Made by a program: the position numbers and the translations under genes
Shown: positions 35,520-47,176 of the stretch, piece after piece
Layout of the letters: every line of letters begins with the position of its first letter
Numbering within the stretch: position 1 is the stretch's first letter
Notes under the pieces: model-generated
Told to the model about the DNA's origin: nothing
What the model saw: only the letters and a program-made list of their open reading frames with translations
The model's database searches: none
Origin: Massospora cicadina
Lineage: Eukaryota; Entomophthoromycota; Entomophthoromycetes; Entomophthorales; Entomophthoraceae
Reading direction: 5' to 3'
DNA: 64,000 nucleotides
Assembly: GCA_022478985.1 (NCBI GenBank)
Contig: JAKSZP010012181.1
Span: 1-64,000 of the forward strand

Positions 35520-35537
35520 TGGTGCTCACTACAGGGG
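35520..35537 (+). promoter_or_regulatory. Gy2 primer-binding site
   Basis: TGGTGCTCACTACAGGGG, starting 2 nt after the 5' LTR, is identical to the Gy1 site at 2839-2856. Confidence 0.8.
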
Positions 35538-35568
35538 GCCACTTAGCAACTATAGTTGGTAAAAAACA

Positions 35569-37990
35569 ATGATGAGTCCTCATTTGTTCCAACATAACCT
35601 GATCGGATTCCAAGCGCGGTATGCTGAAGAAGCCTGGGAGGCACCTAACCCTGAACCAACATTATTTACTGTTACCAAACCAGGGAATGATGAAGTTATG
35701 ATTAATTTGCAATTTGAGAATTACCCGGAGCTGGTGACCAACCAACAAGGATGCTCCACAAATGTGACTCCCCAACAATTGAGATATATTATGGAATGGC
35801 TGTTGCGAGGATATTGCCTATATGAGGATGAGACTGGGGAAAATGCCCTGAGTCTGTTCTATAACCAACGCGATCAAGAAAATCGATATGTGCTGTACAT
35901 GTCTTATTTGAATGCAACTACTACAGGGTTAGCTCGCCACCTTGGTACCCACGGAATTGAGGAATATTTAGCCGCTTATGTACAACCTTTGATTCGCCAG
36001 CTAAAGCGTGTTCTGGATCGCCATAATATTGAATTAGAGATGTATTGAGGTTCACACAAGCACAGCAGCACAATACTCGCCTCCTGCTTGACCATCTCAA
36101 TTGTTCATTTTTAGGAATACAAGGGGCGCTGGCACAGATGGATCATCATGTTGGGGATGTTCGCCATAGATTGGACATTCTAGTACCACAAAAAACTCAG
36201 AATTACCTCAAGTAATAAGAGAACTGCTGGATCAGCATGGCCTTTCAGTGGAGTGGGTCCAGGATGTAACAACCTTGGGTAATAATACTGAGTACTGTAT
36301 GACGGAGCTAGCCAAATGGGTGGAAGCTCTTGAAGCTATGTTTGCCCAGCTTAAGGAAAGAATGACCCTGATGGAAAAGCAATTGGAAGCCCAAGTCAGC
36401 TCTCTATTGACAGAAGTAAACCAACTCCGTATTAAATGGAATACCCAGCAAATGACAGATAACGCGCTTATCCTTCAGTCAACATTTCCCAAGTATCTTC
36501 AGCTTATTTGTCAAGTTACACAACTGATAGTCGTTAGTCAGGCTGAGCGGTAACGAGCCTTTCCTCTTCCTATTGGTTAGACAAGAGAGTATGCGGACAT
36601 GCAAGGGCGCCTTTATACCCTTCAATGGGCCAATAAGGAATTGGTATGGGAAAAATCCTCCCTTGTTAACCAAATAAACAACGCCAATCAGCAAGCGGAA
36701 AATTCAAGTTGACAGCAAACCTGCCTGCAGAAAATAATTGAGGAAGATCTTTTGTGATTACAAACTATGGAACAAAAACTGAATGAGGAAAGGGAATTCC
36801 ACCGGGAATTGCAACATCAGTATGAAACACTGCAACAGGAATTTCAGGATGGATGGTGTAAATGTTATTTGGTTAAAGCAGAGCAGTTGATTAGTGAACA
36901 GTTCGTGGGGCATACCAGAGCTGGGGGGAATAGGGCAGTTAGTGGTGACTTGGGGGAAGAATGCTATGGATTAGCAAACAAGTATCCATCAGATGGTACA
37001 ATGGACCCCCCACGAGACACCACTTCTTCCAATTCCTTTTGACAGGTTCAAGCTCATCCAGCCAGCTATATGATAACACACCAAATGATGGTTCACATAG
37101 TCACTCCAAAAACAATTCGCCTGCCCTTGCAGCAGGACCCTAGTAAAAAGCAAATTCGATTGTATTGAAAAATTGCCTCCTTTCAGTCATAATGGGAACC
37201 TACACAGTTACTTTAAACATTTCGAATTTGCTGTGGAAGGGGCTACTGATCAATGAGAAGTGAAGCTGTTGCTGTCCGCTTTAGATGTGGAAAGAGCTGA
37301 TCAAGTGACCTGCTATCTTCAAAATGGTTCAGTGTCTTACGCACAAGTAAAAGCGATTGTTATCCAGCTGTTTGGGGGTGCTAACATGATGTCTTAACGG
37401 AAAGCCAAATTTATGACTATACAGTTTTACCAAAACAAGACCCAGTCAGAATTCGCTGAGCGGTTTTTGGCAGAAGCACATGTTCTACTTGGGGCTAATA
37501 TTTTGACCACTGAGGATGTAGGTATAGCAATGACAGCGGGAGTCAAACCATATCAGGAACTATATAACGCTATGTCTCATGTTTTGGATGGGGATACTGG
37601 ACTTATCAAATTGTGAACGCCTTATGTTAACTCTCCGCCATGAACAGCACCCCCAACATAGCTCAAAAATCTCTTTTGCCCCCACTCCATCCCTTTCTGA
37701 ATATAGGCCACAGCGACTGGGTTATCAGCTGCTGGAATGTATTCATCCCTCATATGAGTCTTTAGACCCTTTCTAGGCCGTGTACGCTTCACTAGTTCAA
37801 CCATAATCTTGGAATCTTACCAGCAATTTTTGACCTGGTCCTTCCGGCCCAGATTATATATATGCACCTTTTATGAACACTTGCTTCCAGTGCGGACAAA
37901 GAGAGCATTATGCAGCCAATTGCCCTAGCAAACCACAAGTGTACGCAATTCCAGCTAAGATAATCAAGCAGGGAAAAGATTGAGTGTAGT
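35569..37990 (+). pseudogene. Gy2 gag with CCHC zinc knuckle
   Basis: The start at 35569 is the first ATG pair after the primer-binding site. Segments: 35569-36048, an unidentified alpha-helical N-terminus; 36248-36553 and 36767-37042, coiled coils rich in Glu/Gln/Lys (LEAMFAQLKERMTLMEKQLEAQ; HRELQHQYETLQQEFQ); 37413-37616, gag core (FYQNKTQSEFAERFLAEAH). The knuckle is at 37882-37923, CFQCGQREHYAANC, with all CCHC ligands present. Several stops separate the segments. Long coiled coils at the gag N-terminus also occur in Gy1. Confidence 0.82.
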
Positions 37991-38104
37991 AGAGATAAGA
38001 CGCTCTATCTCAGCTAAGCCTAATTCACTTGTCCCTAACAATTGCCAAATGTTTTTTAAGTAGAAATCAAACATCAATTAGATGATTTTTTATACAAGCA
38101 GCTT

Positions 38105-38750
38105 TTGTTGGATACCCCTGCTTCTGCTTCCAAGAGTAAGAGTTTACCCAATCAGGCTGAGTTCCTCCAAGATGTGCAGAAGCCATATGCGTGGCAGATA
38201 CTGGAACAGACTGGCACTAGCAACGCGGATCCTTCGCCAAACGTCGCTCCTTTAGTAGGGGTTAACATAGCTATTCTGGTGGATAAAATTACTAGTGTGT
38301 ATCCTCAGGTCAGCAGGGGTATTTCTTCCTTCTTGAGTATTACAAAGCCCTTGAACGTACAAGTAATAAACACTGATGGTTCTTCTTACTCAGAATGTAC
38401 TTATTGCAACATATTCGTTAAAAACACAAAAATCCGCGCTATCATAGACATGAGAGCACTTGTGAACATAGTCTCCACCTGGTTGGTGGCTAAACTTATG
38501 TTGAAACTGGATGTGGACCATTGAGTAGTATATGGGACTGCAGGAACACATAGCACTTTGTTGGAAGGAGCATATAGCGCGTTGCCTCTATGATTTGGGT
38601 CAGTCCAGGTGTCCGCTCCAGCGGTGGTTTTGCCAAATAACCACTACAATATGTTAATTGGCGCGGCTTACATGAGGAAATTTGGCATTGTGATAAATAT
38701 GGCGGAAGAAACCCTTACTATGTTCAGCCAACAGATTCCAGTATAATTTT
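38105..38750 (+). pseudogene. Gy2 aspartic protease, catalytic motif mutated
   Basis: The region between the zinc knuckle and RT contains IRAIIDMRALVNIVSTWLV, where retropepsins have DTGAxxNxxS: Asp is kept but Thr-Gly is replaced by Met-Arg. Downstream, past a stop near 38522, NNHYNMLIGAAYMRKFGIVI matches the conserved YDxILGxxxL segment near the protease C-terminus. The fold is recognisable but the enzyme is not expected to work. Confidence 0.7.
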
Positions 38751-38815
38751 CCTCTGGTGGAATCCCAACAGATCCAGTACACTTCAGTCAGGTCAATCTA
38801 GCATACAGTGATGGA

Positions 38816-39268
38816 GTGATTCCTGTTTGCTATCAGCAACTGAGTCAGCGGACCAAGATCCTCCCCAACCAGATATATGAGTACAAAGGAATCCCACTTC
38901 GAGCAACGCGCACTTTAAGACTACCATCTGGACACCAGAGCATAATAGGGACTGGGCTTGAAATTGAAGTCCCTAAGGGGCTTTTTGGAGAAATTATGGC
39001 GCCTCATCAGCACTTGCGGCTTGAACCACACGTGGCTCCAGGGTTACTACTTCCTGGGAATGGGGAGGTGAAGGTGCTGCTCGCAAACCTACAGAAGGAG
39101 ACAATAATGATCTGGTGGCACCAAGTGGTGGCTTACCTACACTTCATCCCTATAGGGGAAGTTCGTTTTATTCATGATTTCAGCTCATGGGAGGATCTCG
39201 GACTACTGGCAAGCTCATTGTTTGGCATATTGACTGTGGCTCCACGCGAAGAACTTATGGGATTATAG
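38816..39268 (+). pseudogene. Gy2 dUTPase-like all-beta domain between protease and RT
   Basis: This 150-codon open stretch has the block order of a trimeric dUTPase: IPLRAT (motif 1-like), TGLEIEVPKGLFGEI (the TGxxxxIPxGxxGxI strand pair), GEVKVLLANL (YRGExxVxLxN-like) and VVAYLHF (GxRIAQ-like). Catalytic residues of motifs 2 and 3 (Arg-Ser and the tyrosine-supporting Asp) are not seen, and no Gly-rich motif 5 was found. The alternative is the ordinary all-beta protease-RT linker of Ty3 elements. If a dUTPase, it would have limited uracil in cDNA. Confidence 0.45.
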
Positions 39269-39289
39269 GTGGAACAGCAAGATAAGGCT

Positions 39290-40190
39290 ATGGCATTATT
39301 TGAAAAGTATTGGGATATTTTTGCACATGACAATCATGATTTGGGGTGTGCTCAAGGGTGGTACATCAGATAGATATGGGGATCACCCTCCCATTTTTTC
39401 GAGTCCTATTAGACATTCAAAAGCAGTTGAAGAGTTGTCTCCAACGAATTGGATAAACTTATTGAGCAAGGAATGATAGAGCCATCAAACAGTCCGTGGG
39501 CATCACCTGTGCTCATTGTAAAGAAAAAGGGTGGCCCGAATTGGGTGGTTATTGACTATTGTAAACTCAATAATATAATGAAGAAGGATTCTTACCCTCT
39601 TCCACAGATTGATGATGCATTAGACCGATTGGGCGGGGCAAACTATTTTTCTGCCATGGATCTGATCTTGGGGTACTGGCAGATCGAATTGCCATTAACA
39701 GAATGGGAGAAATGTGCGATAATTACCTCAAGAGGGTTGTTCCAACAGACACGCATGCTGCAAGGGTTGTGTAATGCTCCAGCTACATTTCAGCGTGCCA
39801 TGGATATGATTTTAGGTGATTTAAAGCTGTCCTGCATCTTATTTTACCTTGACGACATCAATGTGTTTTTACGGGTGTTTACAGAGCACCTGGCCCACTT
39901 GGATCAAGTGTTTTAACGCCTTGCTGCCGCTAATATCAAAATTAATCCTCAAAAGTGCTATTTCTTTAAAGAGCAATTGGGATACCTCAGGTTTGTCATG
40001 GATTAAAATGGGCTTAAACCGCAGCCAGCTAAAGTGGAAACAATAGGCAAGATGACTCAGCCAGGAAATAAGCGGGACATTCAGGTGTTTCTAAGGATGG
40101 TTGGGTATTACTGACAGTTCATTATCAATTTCAGTTGCATTGGGGCCCCGCTTTTTGAGTTATTAAAGAAAAACGCTTCTTTTGATTGGA
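39290..40190 (+). pseudogene. Gy2 reverse transcriptase
   Basis: The main frame, 39449-39916, runs from LIEQGMIEPSNSPWASPVLIVKKK through VIDYCKLN, SYPLPQIDDALDRLGG, FSAMDLILGYWQI and LCNAPATFQRAMD to FYLDDINVF near 39845, so the catalytic YLDD is intact. It breaks at a stop near 39914, and the thumb continues in other frames (QLGYLRFVMD; GNKRDIQVFLRMVGYY). Conservation of the palm is high compared with Gy3. Confidence 0.88.
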
Positions 40191-40194
40191 AAGA

Positions 40195-40690
40195 ATGATG
40201 TCAGAACGTTTTTGATGTAATGCATACCGCGTTAGCAATCGCACCCTTTTGCAATATCCCAACTTTGACAAACAGTTCATAGTACAAACGGACGCATCCC
40301 TCGCTGCTATTGGGGCATTATTATCCTAGAAGGATGATGACAGCGTGGAACATCCTGTCACATACTGTAGTTGAAGCTTGAACTGTCATGAACAAAACTA
40401 CACCATAGCTGAGTGGGAATGTTTAGCGGTGATCTATGCTTACAAACAGTTTCAGGTATATTTGCATGGGGTAAGATTTCAAGTAGTGACAGATCACACT
40501 TCCTTGCGCTGGCTACAGAATCTGTGTGAACCTGAAGGATGGCTCGCACGTTGGGCTCTGAAGCTGCAAGCATATAATTTTGAGATTTTATATCGACCTG
40601 GAGCAAAACATCAAAACGCGGATTGTCTTTTTCAATTGCCCATGGTTGCTATCACAGTGGATCTAGCTGATATAATGTACAAAAAGATGG
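40195..40690 (+). pseudogene. Gy2 RNase H
   Basis: The domain starts near 40255 with NFDKQFIVQTDASLAAIGALLS (first catalytic Asp), has an in-frame stop at 40328, then continues from 40378 with NYTIAEWECLAVIYAYKQF (Glu) and VVTDHTSLRWL (Asp), ending GAKHQNADCLFQLP. All four acidic positions appear to be present across the broken frames. Confidence 0.82.
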
Positions 40691-40769
40691 TGGCAAACAA
40701 ATACCAGGATGAGCCGCGGCAGGTGATCAAGGTGTTAGATGGACTCAGGGAGAATTCCTTTATATGAGG

Positions 40770-41870
40770 GGAAGAATTATACAAGCGTATTGGAGACTTG
40801 ACACTGAATTTTCCTAAGCCTTTGGATAGACCCTCAATAATTATGGATGCTCATTGGGCTGTAGGCCATGGAGGATTGCGGAAGATGCTAGAGTTTTTGT
40901 GACGCTGATACTTCTGGGAAAGCATGCATTACGATGTATTGGAAATGGTTAGCTGTTGCCATCAGTGACAAAATGGAAAACCTTTCCATAAGAAAACCAC
41001 CTACCAACTAGTGAAACCCTGGTTCGCTTGGCACACCGTTTCTATTGATGTAGTGGGACCTCTGCCAAATAGTGCCAATCGATCCAAGTATATAATTGTT
41101 GCCATCAATCATTTGACCTGATGGGTGGAGGCCAGGGCTATTAGCGACTTGGGCGCGTTCACCACTGCCAAGTTTATTATGGAGTACATTATACAGTGGC
41201 ATGGCTGCCCGCAGTTCATTCTGATGGACAATGGAACCAATTTCACTTTGTATATCCTGCCAAAGTTAAATGAGTTGATGGCGATTCACGGGGTTTTGAC
41301 CACCCCCTATCATCTGGAATCAAACGGGATGGTGGAGCGAGTCAACTGAACCCTAGTGAACATACTCCACAAATTGGTAACGAATTGGCCCTCAGAATAT
41401 AGTGCCTTTCTACCTACTGCTGTGTTCGCTTATAACATCAGCTATCATTCAGCTACTGGTAAGCGTCCATTTCAACTGCTTTATGGTCAACATCCTGCTC
41501 TGCCTGCCTTGCTATATTCGTGTGTTTAGGAAACTGGTGGTGTGAATCCTCAGCAATATCTGAAGACACTCATGGATACACTGATCAAGTTGCAAATGGA
41601 AGCCTACTCCACTAGTTTGGCCAAGAAGATTTGCGACCAAGTGGCTAACCAGAAGCACCAGAGCAAACTTCCGTTGTTTGCTGTGGGGAACTATGTTTTA
41701 TTCCACGACCAGCATGGATTTGGATGGAAAAATAAGCTCTCTTACATTTGGGTTGGCCCATTTGAGATTATCGAGAAGACTGGCATGGATGTTTACACAA
41801 TTAAGGAACCTGCTGGGGGTTGGATTATCAACTGAGTCCATGCAAAGTTCCTTCGAGCATATAAACAGTA
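40770..41870 (+). pseudogene. Gy2 integrase with GPY/F module, no chromodomain
   Basis: A zinc-binding HHCC segment (GHGGLRKMLEF; SCCHQ) precedes the rve core: SIDVVGPLPNSANRSKYIIVAINH, then LMDNGTNFT (41220) and SNGMVERVN (41330), so the D, D and E residues remain. After the core, 41542-41835 has LPLFAVGNYVLFHD and then YIWVGPFEII, a GPY/F module. The protein ends soon after VHAKFLRAYKQ at the 3' LTR, with no room for a chromodomain. In-frame stops lie near 41119, 41347 and 41528. Confidence 0.87.
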
Positions 41871-41903
41871 AGAGCCTTTTGTCCAGTCAAAAAATTAGTA
41901 ATA

Positions 41904-42380
41904 TCAGGAGTTGATATGACTGGACAATATGCTACCCATATTGGCGGATCAGAGGGGGATTGAGACAAGTTTCAAAATTTACAAAAAAGGGATACACAAA
42001 TTATATTTGAGCGAAATGAGGACATTTGGCGAATTGAGAGGATTTATACTGAGATTTGATAGGAATGAGAGTAATTCAAAAAAGGAAGAAGAATAGAAGA
42101 TTACCAAGCTGAGGATGCATCTGGCTGGGGAACTGAGGTATAAAGAGTCTCATGGAAGATTAAAGGGGAGGTCTTTTATGAGGAAGAGAAAGATCACAGA
42201 AAAGTCTGCAAGTTATATTAAAAATAAAGTTAGAAATAAGGGGCGATAGATCCATATATATTTTATCAAGTTTTATTAAGAAGTTGGCGATCCTCGTAAC
42301 ATTTGATTTGGTTGCTCAGTGGCTAATATCCTGTGCAAATCCAACTTGGCGGAATCGAGCCCAGACGCCAAGAATCAACA
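41904..42380 (+). repeat. Gy2 3' LTR
   Basis: It begins TCAGGAGTTGATATGAC, where the first TG has become TC, and ends AGAATCAACA. It is collinear with 35041-35518. Confidence 0.9.
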
Positions 42381-42511
42381 CCCAATGTAACCAAGTTTAC
42401 TTTTTTGGGGTCCTTGAGCTCACTCCTTCAATTTGACCATTACTTCCTTTACTAGGAACCCTTTTGCTCATACTGCTGTATACTTTTATAAAGGTAACTT
42501 TAGCTCTTAGT

Positions 42512-42530
42512 CCCTCTGTAGTGATCACCA
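42512..42530 (-). promoter_or_regulatory. Gy4 primer-binding site (degenerate)
   Basis: On the minus strand TGGTGATCACTACAGAGGG differs at two positions from the Gy1/Gy2 primer-binding site. It locates an LTR just to its right. Confidence 0.55.
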
Positions 42531-44417
42531 ACCTTTAGAAAGTTGTGGCTGAAAAGGTTCACGTTAGGTTCTCTTGTTAAAACAATTCATTATTGTATGA
42601 AAACAGGAGATGCTATCTGAGATGAACATGGTTCAGTTTAGACTGAACCATAAAAATAAATAATATTAATTAGAAAAAAAAGTTTTGACCATAAAAGATC
42701 TTTTTAGGAATATTTTCCTCATATTTATAGATGACTCATGGTAATAAAAAAGCCCATTTACTAGAATTTATATGCATCAGTTGCATTAATATATATCTAC
42801 GTTCATTATGTAAGCCCCACATTATGTCAATTGCCTCACAATTAACCTCAAGTTTTTATCTTAACGCTGTTTGCTACTAATCTATTTATTTAACCTAGGA
42901 AACTGACCAGGGGACAGAAAATACTAAACCAGGAATTTTAAAGCTAAACCAACCAAAAACATGAACTGAATGCCCTAAACGAGCAGCTGGAAACGCAAAA
43001 GATATGAGAAAACAACTTACCAGGTAGCACAGCGGTGAGCTGCTTATCCATCATGGCGGATGGGGGGAGGATCAGTTGGATTATTATCATCATCCTCAGG
43101 ATTAGCCTTGAAAAATGGATCAATGTTGATAGCAAGGAGATTGGGGCATCCGCAGGATGAGTGTTGAGGTGAAGTACATAGCAGTTGAGATGACAATTTG
43201 GGCCTTGATGAAAGCCTCTATGAGTTTGGCAACATGGTGTATCAGCTTGGATGTGGGCGTTAGGAAGTTAAGCTAATTTCACAATGTTTGTACTGTTGAT
43301 ATGTGTGGATGGGGAAAAATCTGCCAGAGTAATGACACGTTTGACAGTGGTGGTGGCAGTTTCATAGAGGCGTTGGATTTCCTCTTTTCAATAGGAGGAA
43401 AATCAGAGGGGAACAAGGGGGTGGAGCCCTCTTTTAAATTCAGCGACAGATTTTGCCATGGCTTTATGATATGGCAATTTTTTGGTGAGGCACCGCAGCC
43501 TCAGCAAGCTTGTGGTCACTTTGTTATGGGATAGCATTGGGTTTAGGGACATATTGTTTAAGTGGGAGTGGGGCATTAAAGTCTGAATTCATAAAATGTT
43601 CTAAATTGATTGGTTTAGCCAAAGGTGGGCCAATTTCACCAGATCTGGTCACTTCATCCAATAATTCCCAGAGAATTTTGTTGACATGGATTGATTTGGT
43701 GATAGATGGATGTGGTTAGGTAAGTTTTGGGGCGGGGAAATTTTTGGATTGAATATGGGTCCAAATCTGCTCCCAATTGGTTGGCATGGGTGAAAATTGG
43801 CCGGCTTGGATTTAGGTTGCTAGATTTTTCTGCTGGTTCATTGAGAGCACAACCTGGGGGTGCAGCCAAAATCACCACTTGAACACTGTTGGTATTGCCT
43901 CCTGGGTGGGGTTGGCAGTATTCACAGGGTTAGAATTGTATTGACATGCCTTTTTAGTATGGTCCAATTCATGGCAGAGGGGCTAACTGTGCGGCCATTG
44001 TTGATGCAGCCCAAAAGAAATGGTCAGGTGTTGATGGGGTTGTAGGCACGCGGTGGGATGTGCTGGTCCATGTTCAGCTGGTGGGGGGTAATGGTAGCCA
44101 TTGCCTGAGGTGCTGCAAGGCGCTCAGCACCACTTGAGACAAGGAATTGGAGGATGGGGTTTGTGCCATAAGTGGACAGCCCCAACATCAACTCCTCATA
44201 AAGTGTTTAGGGGAAGGCGTGAGGGGAGGTTTACAAAGGTCATCACAAGTGTGATATCATCTTGGAGACATGTTCAGGTGGTGGTAATGGGGGTGTTTTT
44301 GTATATTAAGGGAGTAGCTTCTGAAAACTTCTCTTTCTGCTAAGCATCACTTTTTGAAAATCAATTCAGCCTGAAATTTAGCTCCACTAAAGAGATTTAC
44401 GAAAACTATTAGCAAAT

Positions 44418-46860
44418 ATGGCGGGAAACCCTGCAAAAGAACCCGCAGGCTCTGCCAAACGAGCCAGCACCACCTCCAAACGAAGCAACCCTCGGTTACC
44501 CACCTCAGGGTCAACCAGAATCACCCGCTCTCAAGCAGCGGCCATGAAAGTAGGCACCACCCCCCAACCTGGAGCTACTTCAACTAGCGCCAGTTCACCT
44601 GATCGCACTTCTGCAACCTGCACGCCTAACAGCTCTGTGTGCGCTGCCTCCCACCAACCCGCTGGGCCCCCTCCAACCAAGGAGGCCATCACCCACGCTG
44701 TTTTAATGGCGTCTGCTCAGTTGAATGCAACTCAGCCCATCCAGGCATTCATCTCCCCCATTGTGTCAGCTAATTCAGCCCCATCTATTATTGCTGACGC
44801 CGTGTTTCTGGCTCCCTCCATGAGGGGCGATACCCAGTTACCTGTCCCCCAAACCCTCAGATGTAAGGTTGGATTAGCCGCACATTCTGGTTCACTAAGC
44901 ACCAAATTGGGACAATCTACTCTTCCCAATGAGGATTCAAATGGTTCGGATTTTGGAACTTCACACCAGTTCCAATCTCACCCGTCCCATTTAAACCCCG
45001 TAATTGGCACTTCTCAAGTCGGCACTTTATCTCCATATGCTGAAAATGACCAATTCACCAATCAGCCAGTGAGTTTTGCCCACGAAATTACAGCAAATAC
45101 TCGGGCTAAGTTTACCCAAATAGATTGGGATGGTGATGAAACATCACCCTCCTCCCAATTGGCTGGAGTTAATTCTAATCTGGATGGCCCTCCCCAATTT
45201 AGCGAGGCCCAACAATCACCTGGCCCCCAAACCCTCGGATGTAAGGTTGGATTAGCCGCACATTCTGGTTCACTAAGCACCAAATTGGGACAATCTACTC
45301 TTCCCAATGGGGGTTTTAATTGGTTCGGATTTAGGAACTTCACACCAGTTACAATCTCACCCGTCCCATTTAAACCCCATAATCGGCACTTCTCAAGTTG
45401 GCACTTTATCTTTATATGCTGAAAACGACCAATTCACCAATCAGCCAGTGAGTTTTGCCCACAAAATCACAGCAAATACTCAGGCTGAATTTATACAAAT
45501 AGATTGGGATGGTGATGTAACATCGCCCTCCTCCCAATTGGCTGGAGTTAATTCCAATCTGGATGGGCCTCCCCAATTTAGAGAGGCCCAACAATACGCC
45601 CCTCAATTTAATATGACGCCAGCAACTGCTGCAACATTCCAGCAACAAGGGAACTCCGCAAACTTGTCCAAACCACCAGCTCACACTCAACCCATGATTG
45701 CAGCCCAAAGAAACACAAACGTACCAAAGGAGCCACTGGGGCGTGGCAAAAGCCTCTGGCACCAACGCTACCCAAAGCTGATCCCTGTGAAGTGGTGTTT
45801 ATTGCTGATGTTAAGAAGAAATGGGCCGAAACTAGAGCGCAAAAAGCTCTACCTCACTCAACCCTCTCCCACGCAATTCGCCTTTATTATGGGCATAACC
45901 CTGTTGAATTCTATACAGAGGATTACTTCTCATACTTTGCAGCAATTGCGGAGACATTCCCAATTAACACCACCATCCATGAATCAGTGGAGGGCCACTA
46001 CATCGATGTGGGCTTCACTGAAGCTGCCCTTGCTGACCATGCTGCCACCCTCCAGGTCATTATTCCATGTGGATCTCTTCGCATCTCCCACACACGCTCT
46101 CACCTGGAGAAAATTTCATGGGTTACTTTTTCCAACCTACCAACGACTGTTGATCCTGAGTCTCTTAAACTGGCGCCCCATCGTGGTTTAATGGAGTTTG
46201 GGTCTGTTCTTTCAGTAGACTTTAGCGTCCCCTCTTACTATGCTCCCACTCGAAGAGCTCGCACTGCTAGGGCGTCGTTCATCCCCTCCCCCACTGTATC
46301 CCGCAACATTGAGGTTATTCCTCGTGTGGCGGTAGTTAGGAGCATGCCCTGAGATCTTTTTTGTCGACCCTGATCAGGCGCGCCCCCAGTGTTCATGGTG
46401 TAACGCCCTTGGACACTTGTATAGTGGCTGCACAGCTCAAAAACAAGCCCTCTTAGCCACCACCCAGGGGCCTAAACCAGGCCAAAAACGATCCCACGTG
46501 GCCGCAGCAGCAATTCCACAACCCACACAATGGGTTCCCGTTCAAGACCTGTCCCCTAAGGCCTTACGCCTAGCAGTTGAAACAGCTAACCCCACTATTG
46601 GTATGGGATACCTTCGCGCTCATGCCCCCTTCCAGTGGGCACCCCCTCCAATCTCCCAGAGTCAACTCCCTCTCTCGCCAAGCGCAAGGCATCTCCCACA
46701 GGGTGCCCCTCGTCAGCCACCCCCACTCAGGGCTCCGCGGCACCCCCACCAACCTCCACCAGCAATTTATCGCATCAACCCTCAGCTCCCAATGGAGCTA
46801 TGCCCACCATCATGGACTGGCAACCCGCGGCCTGCGGTAGAAGTGCCGCCTTAAAGAGTC
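44418..46860 (+). pseudogene. LINE-B ORF1 (Ser/Pro-rich N-terminus, RNA-binding domain, CCHC)
   Basis: The start at 44418 (MAGNPAKEPAGSAKRAS) opens a 334-codon frame, rich in Ser/Thr/Pro/Ala. A 378-bp tandem duplication (44846-45601) lies in it, and a single-base difference in the second unit shifts the frame. The globular domain follows in the 45792-46352 frame (VKKKWAETRAQKALPHSTLSHA; YYGHNPVEFY; GHYIDVGF; ISWVTFSNLPTTVDPE). The CCHC knuckle, about 46390-46435, reads CSWCNALGHLYSGC. The C-terminal part contains PQPTQWVPVQDLSP and FAVLEEVNMDSDSSNGD near 46900 in another frame. Confidence 0.85.
44846..45601 (+). repeat. Tandem duplication in LINE-B ORF1, period about 378 bp
   Basis: Two near-identical units begin CCCCCAAACCCTC at 44846 and 45224. 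Both encode CKVGLAAHSGSLSTKLGQS ... QLAGVNSNLDGPPQF. The period is a multiple of three; a 1-bp difference near 45305 shifts the second unit. Confidence 0.88.
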
Positions 46861-47176
46861 CTACCCCAACCCCACATTCCATTTCACGCGGATCCTTTGC
46901 AGTGTTGGAGGAAGTGAATATGGACTCAGACTCATCAAATGGGGACACCGCGGAGGTCACCATTGAGCACCCTCAGGTCCTTCCCCTGCAACGGAGCGGG
47001 GGCAGTATCCTAGGCTGGCTTACCAGGTCCTCTGCCCCCATCCTCTCCTTCCCCTCAGAACCCTCGACGCTCCTCACGGATTGCAGCTAATAGTCAAGCT
47101 AAAGGACTCAAAACTAGCCGCCTCACAGCAGCAGGTTTAAGCGCTGGCAACCCCCAGGACATGGAGGGGAAAAGCT

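Larger units (their letters stand above)
35041..42380 (+). mobile_element. Gy2: structurally complete Ty3/gypsy element
   Basis: Two 477-bp LTRs (35041-35518 and 41904-42380) enclose a primer-binding site, gag with CCHC, protease, a dUTPase-like domain, RT, RNase H and integrase in Ty3 order. The total is 7.34 kb. The flanks are the exact 8-bp repeat CCCAATGT (35033-35040 and 42381-42388). The LTRs differ at a modest number of positions and the coding region has many stops, so it moved some time ago but later than Gy3 and Gy4. Confidence 0.92.
33600..42471 (-). pseudogene. Gy4 gag-like coding remnant
   Basis: An ATG near 42471, about 40 bp past the primer-binding site, opens MSKRVPSKGSNGQIEGV. 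After the Gy2 insertion the reading continues in shifting frames through coiled-coil-like text such as FMERI and ENIEDLSEQFKSFNLLH (near 34950) and TQLVAELTTKLSNITKESLDQ (near 34560). The position and coiled coils resemble the start of Gy1 gag. No zinc knuckle was found. Stops are dense and the identification rests mainly on position. Confidence 0.35.

Noticed and set aside
42628..42651. Palindrome with ATGGTTCAGT/ACTGAACCAT arms
   Set aside because: Only 10-bp arms, present once, probably incidental within an LTR.
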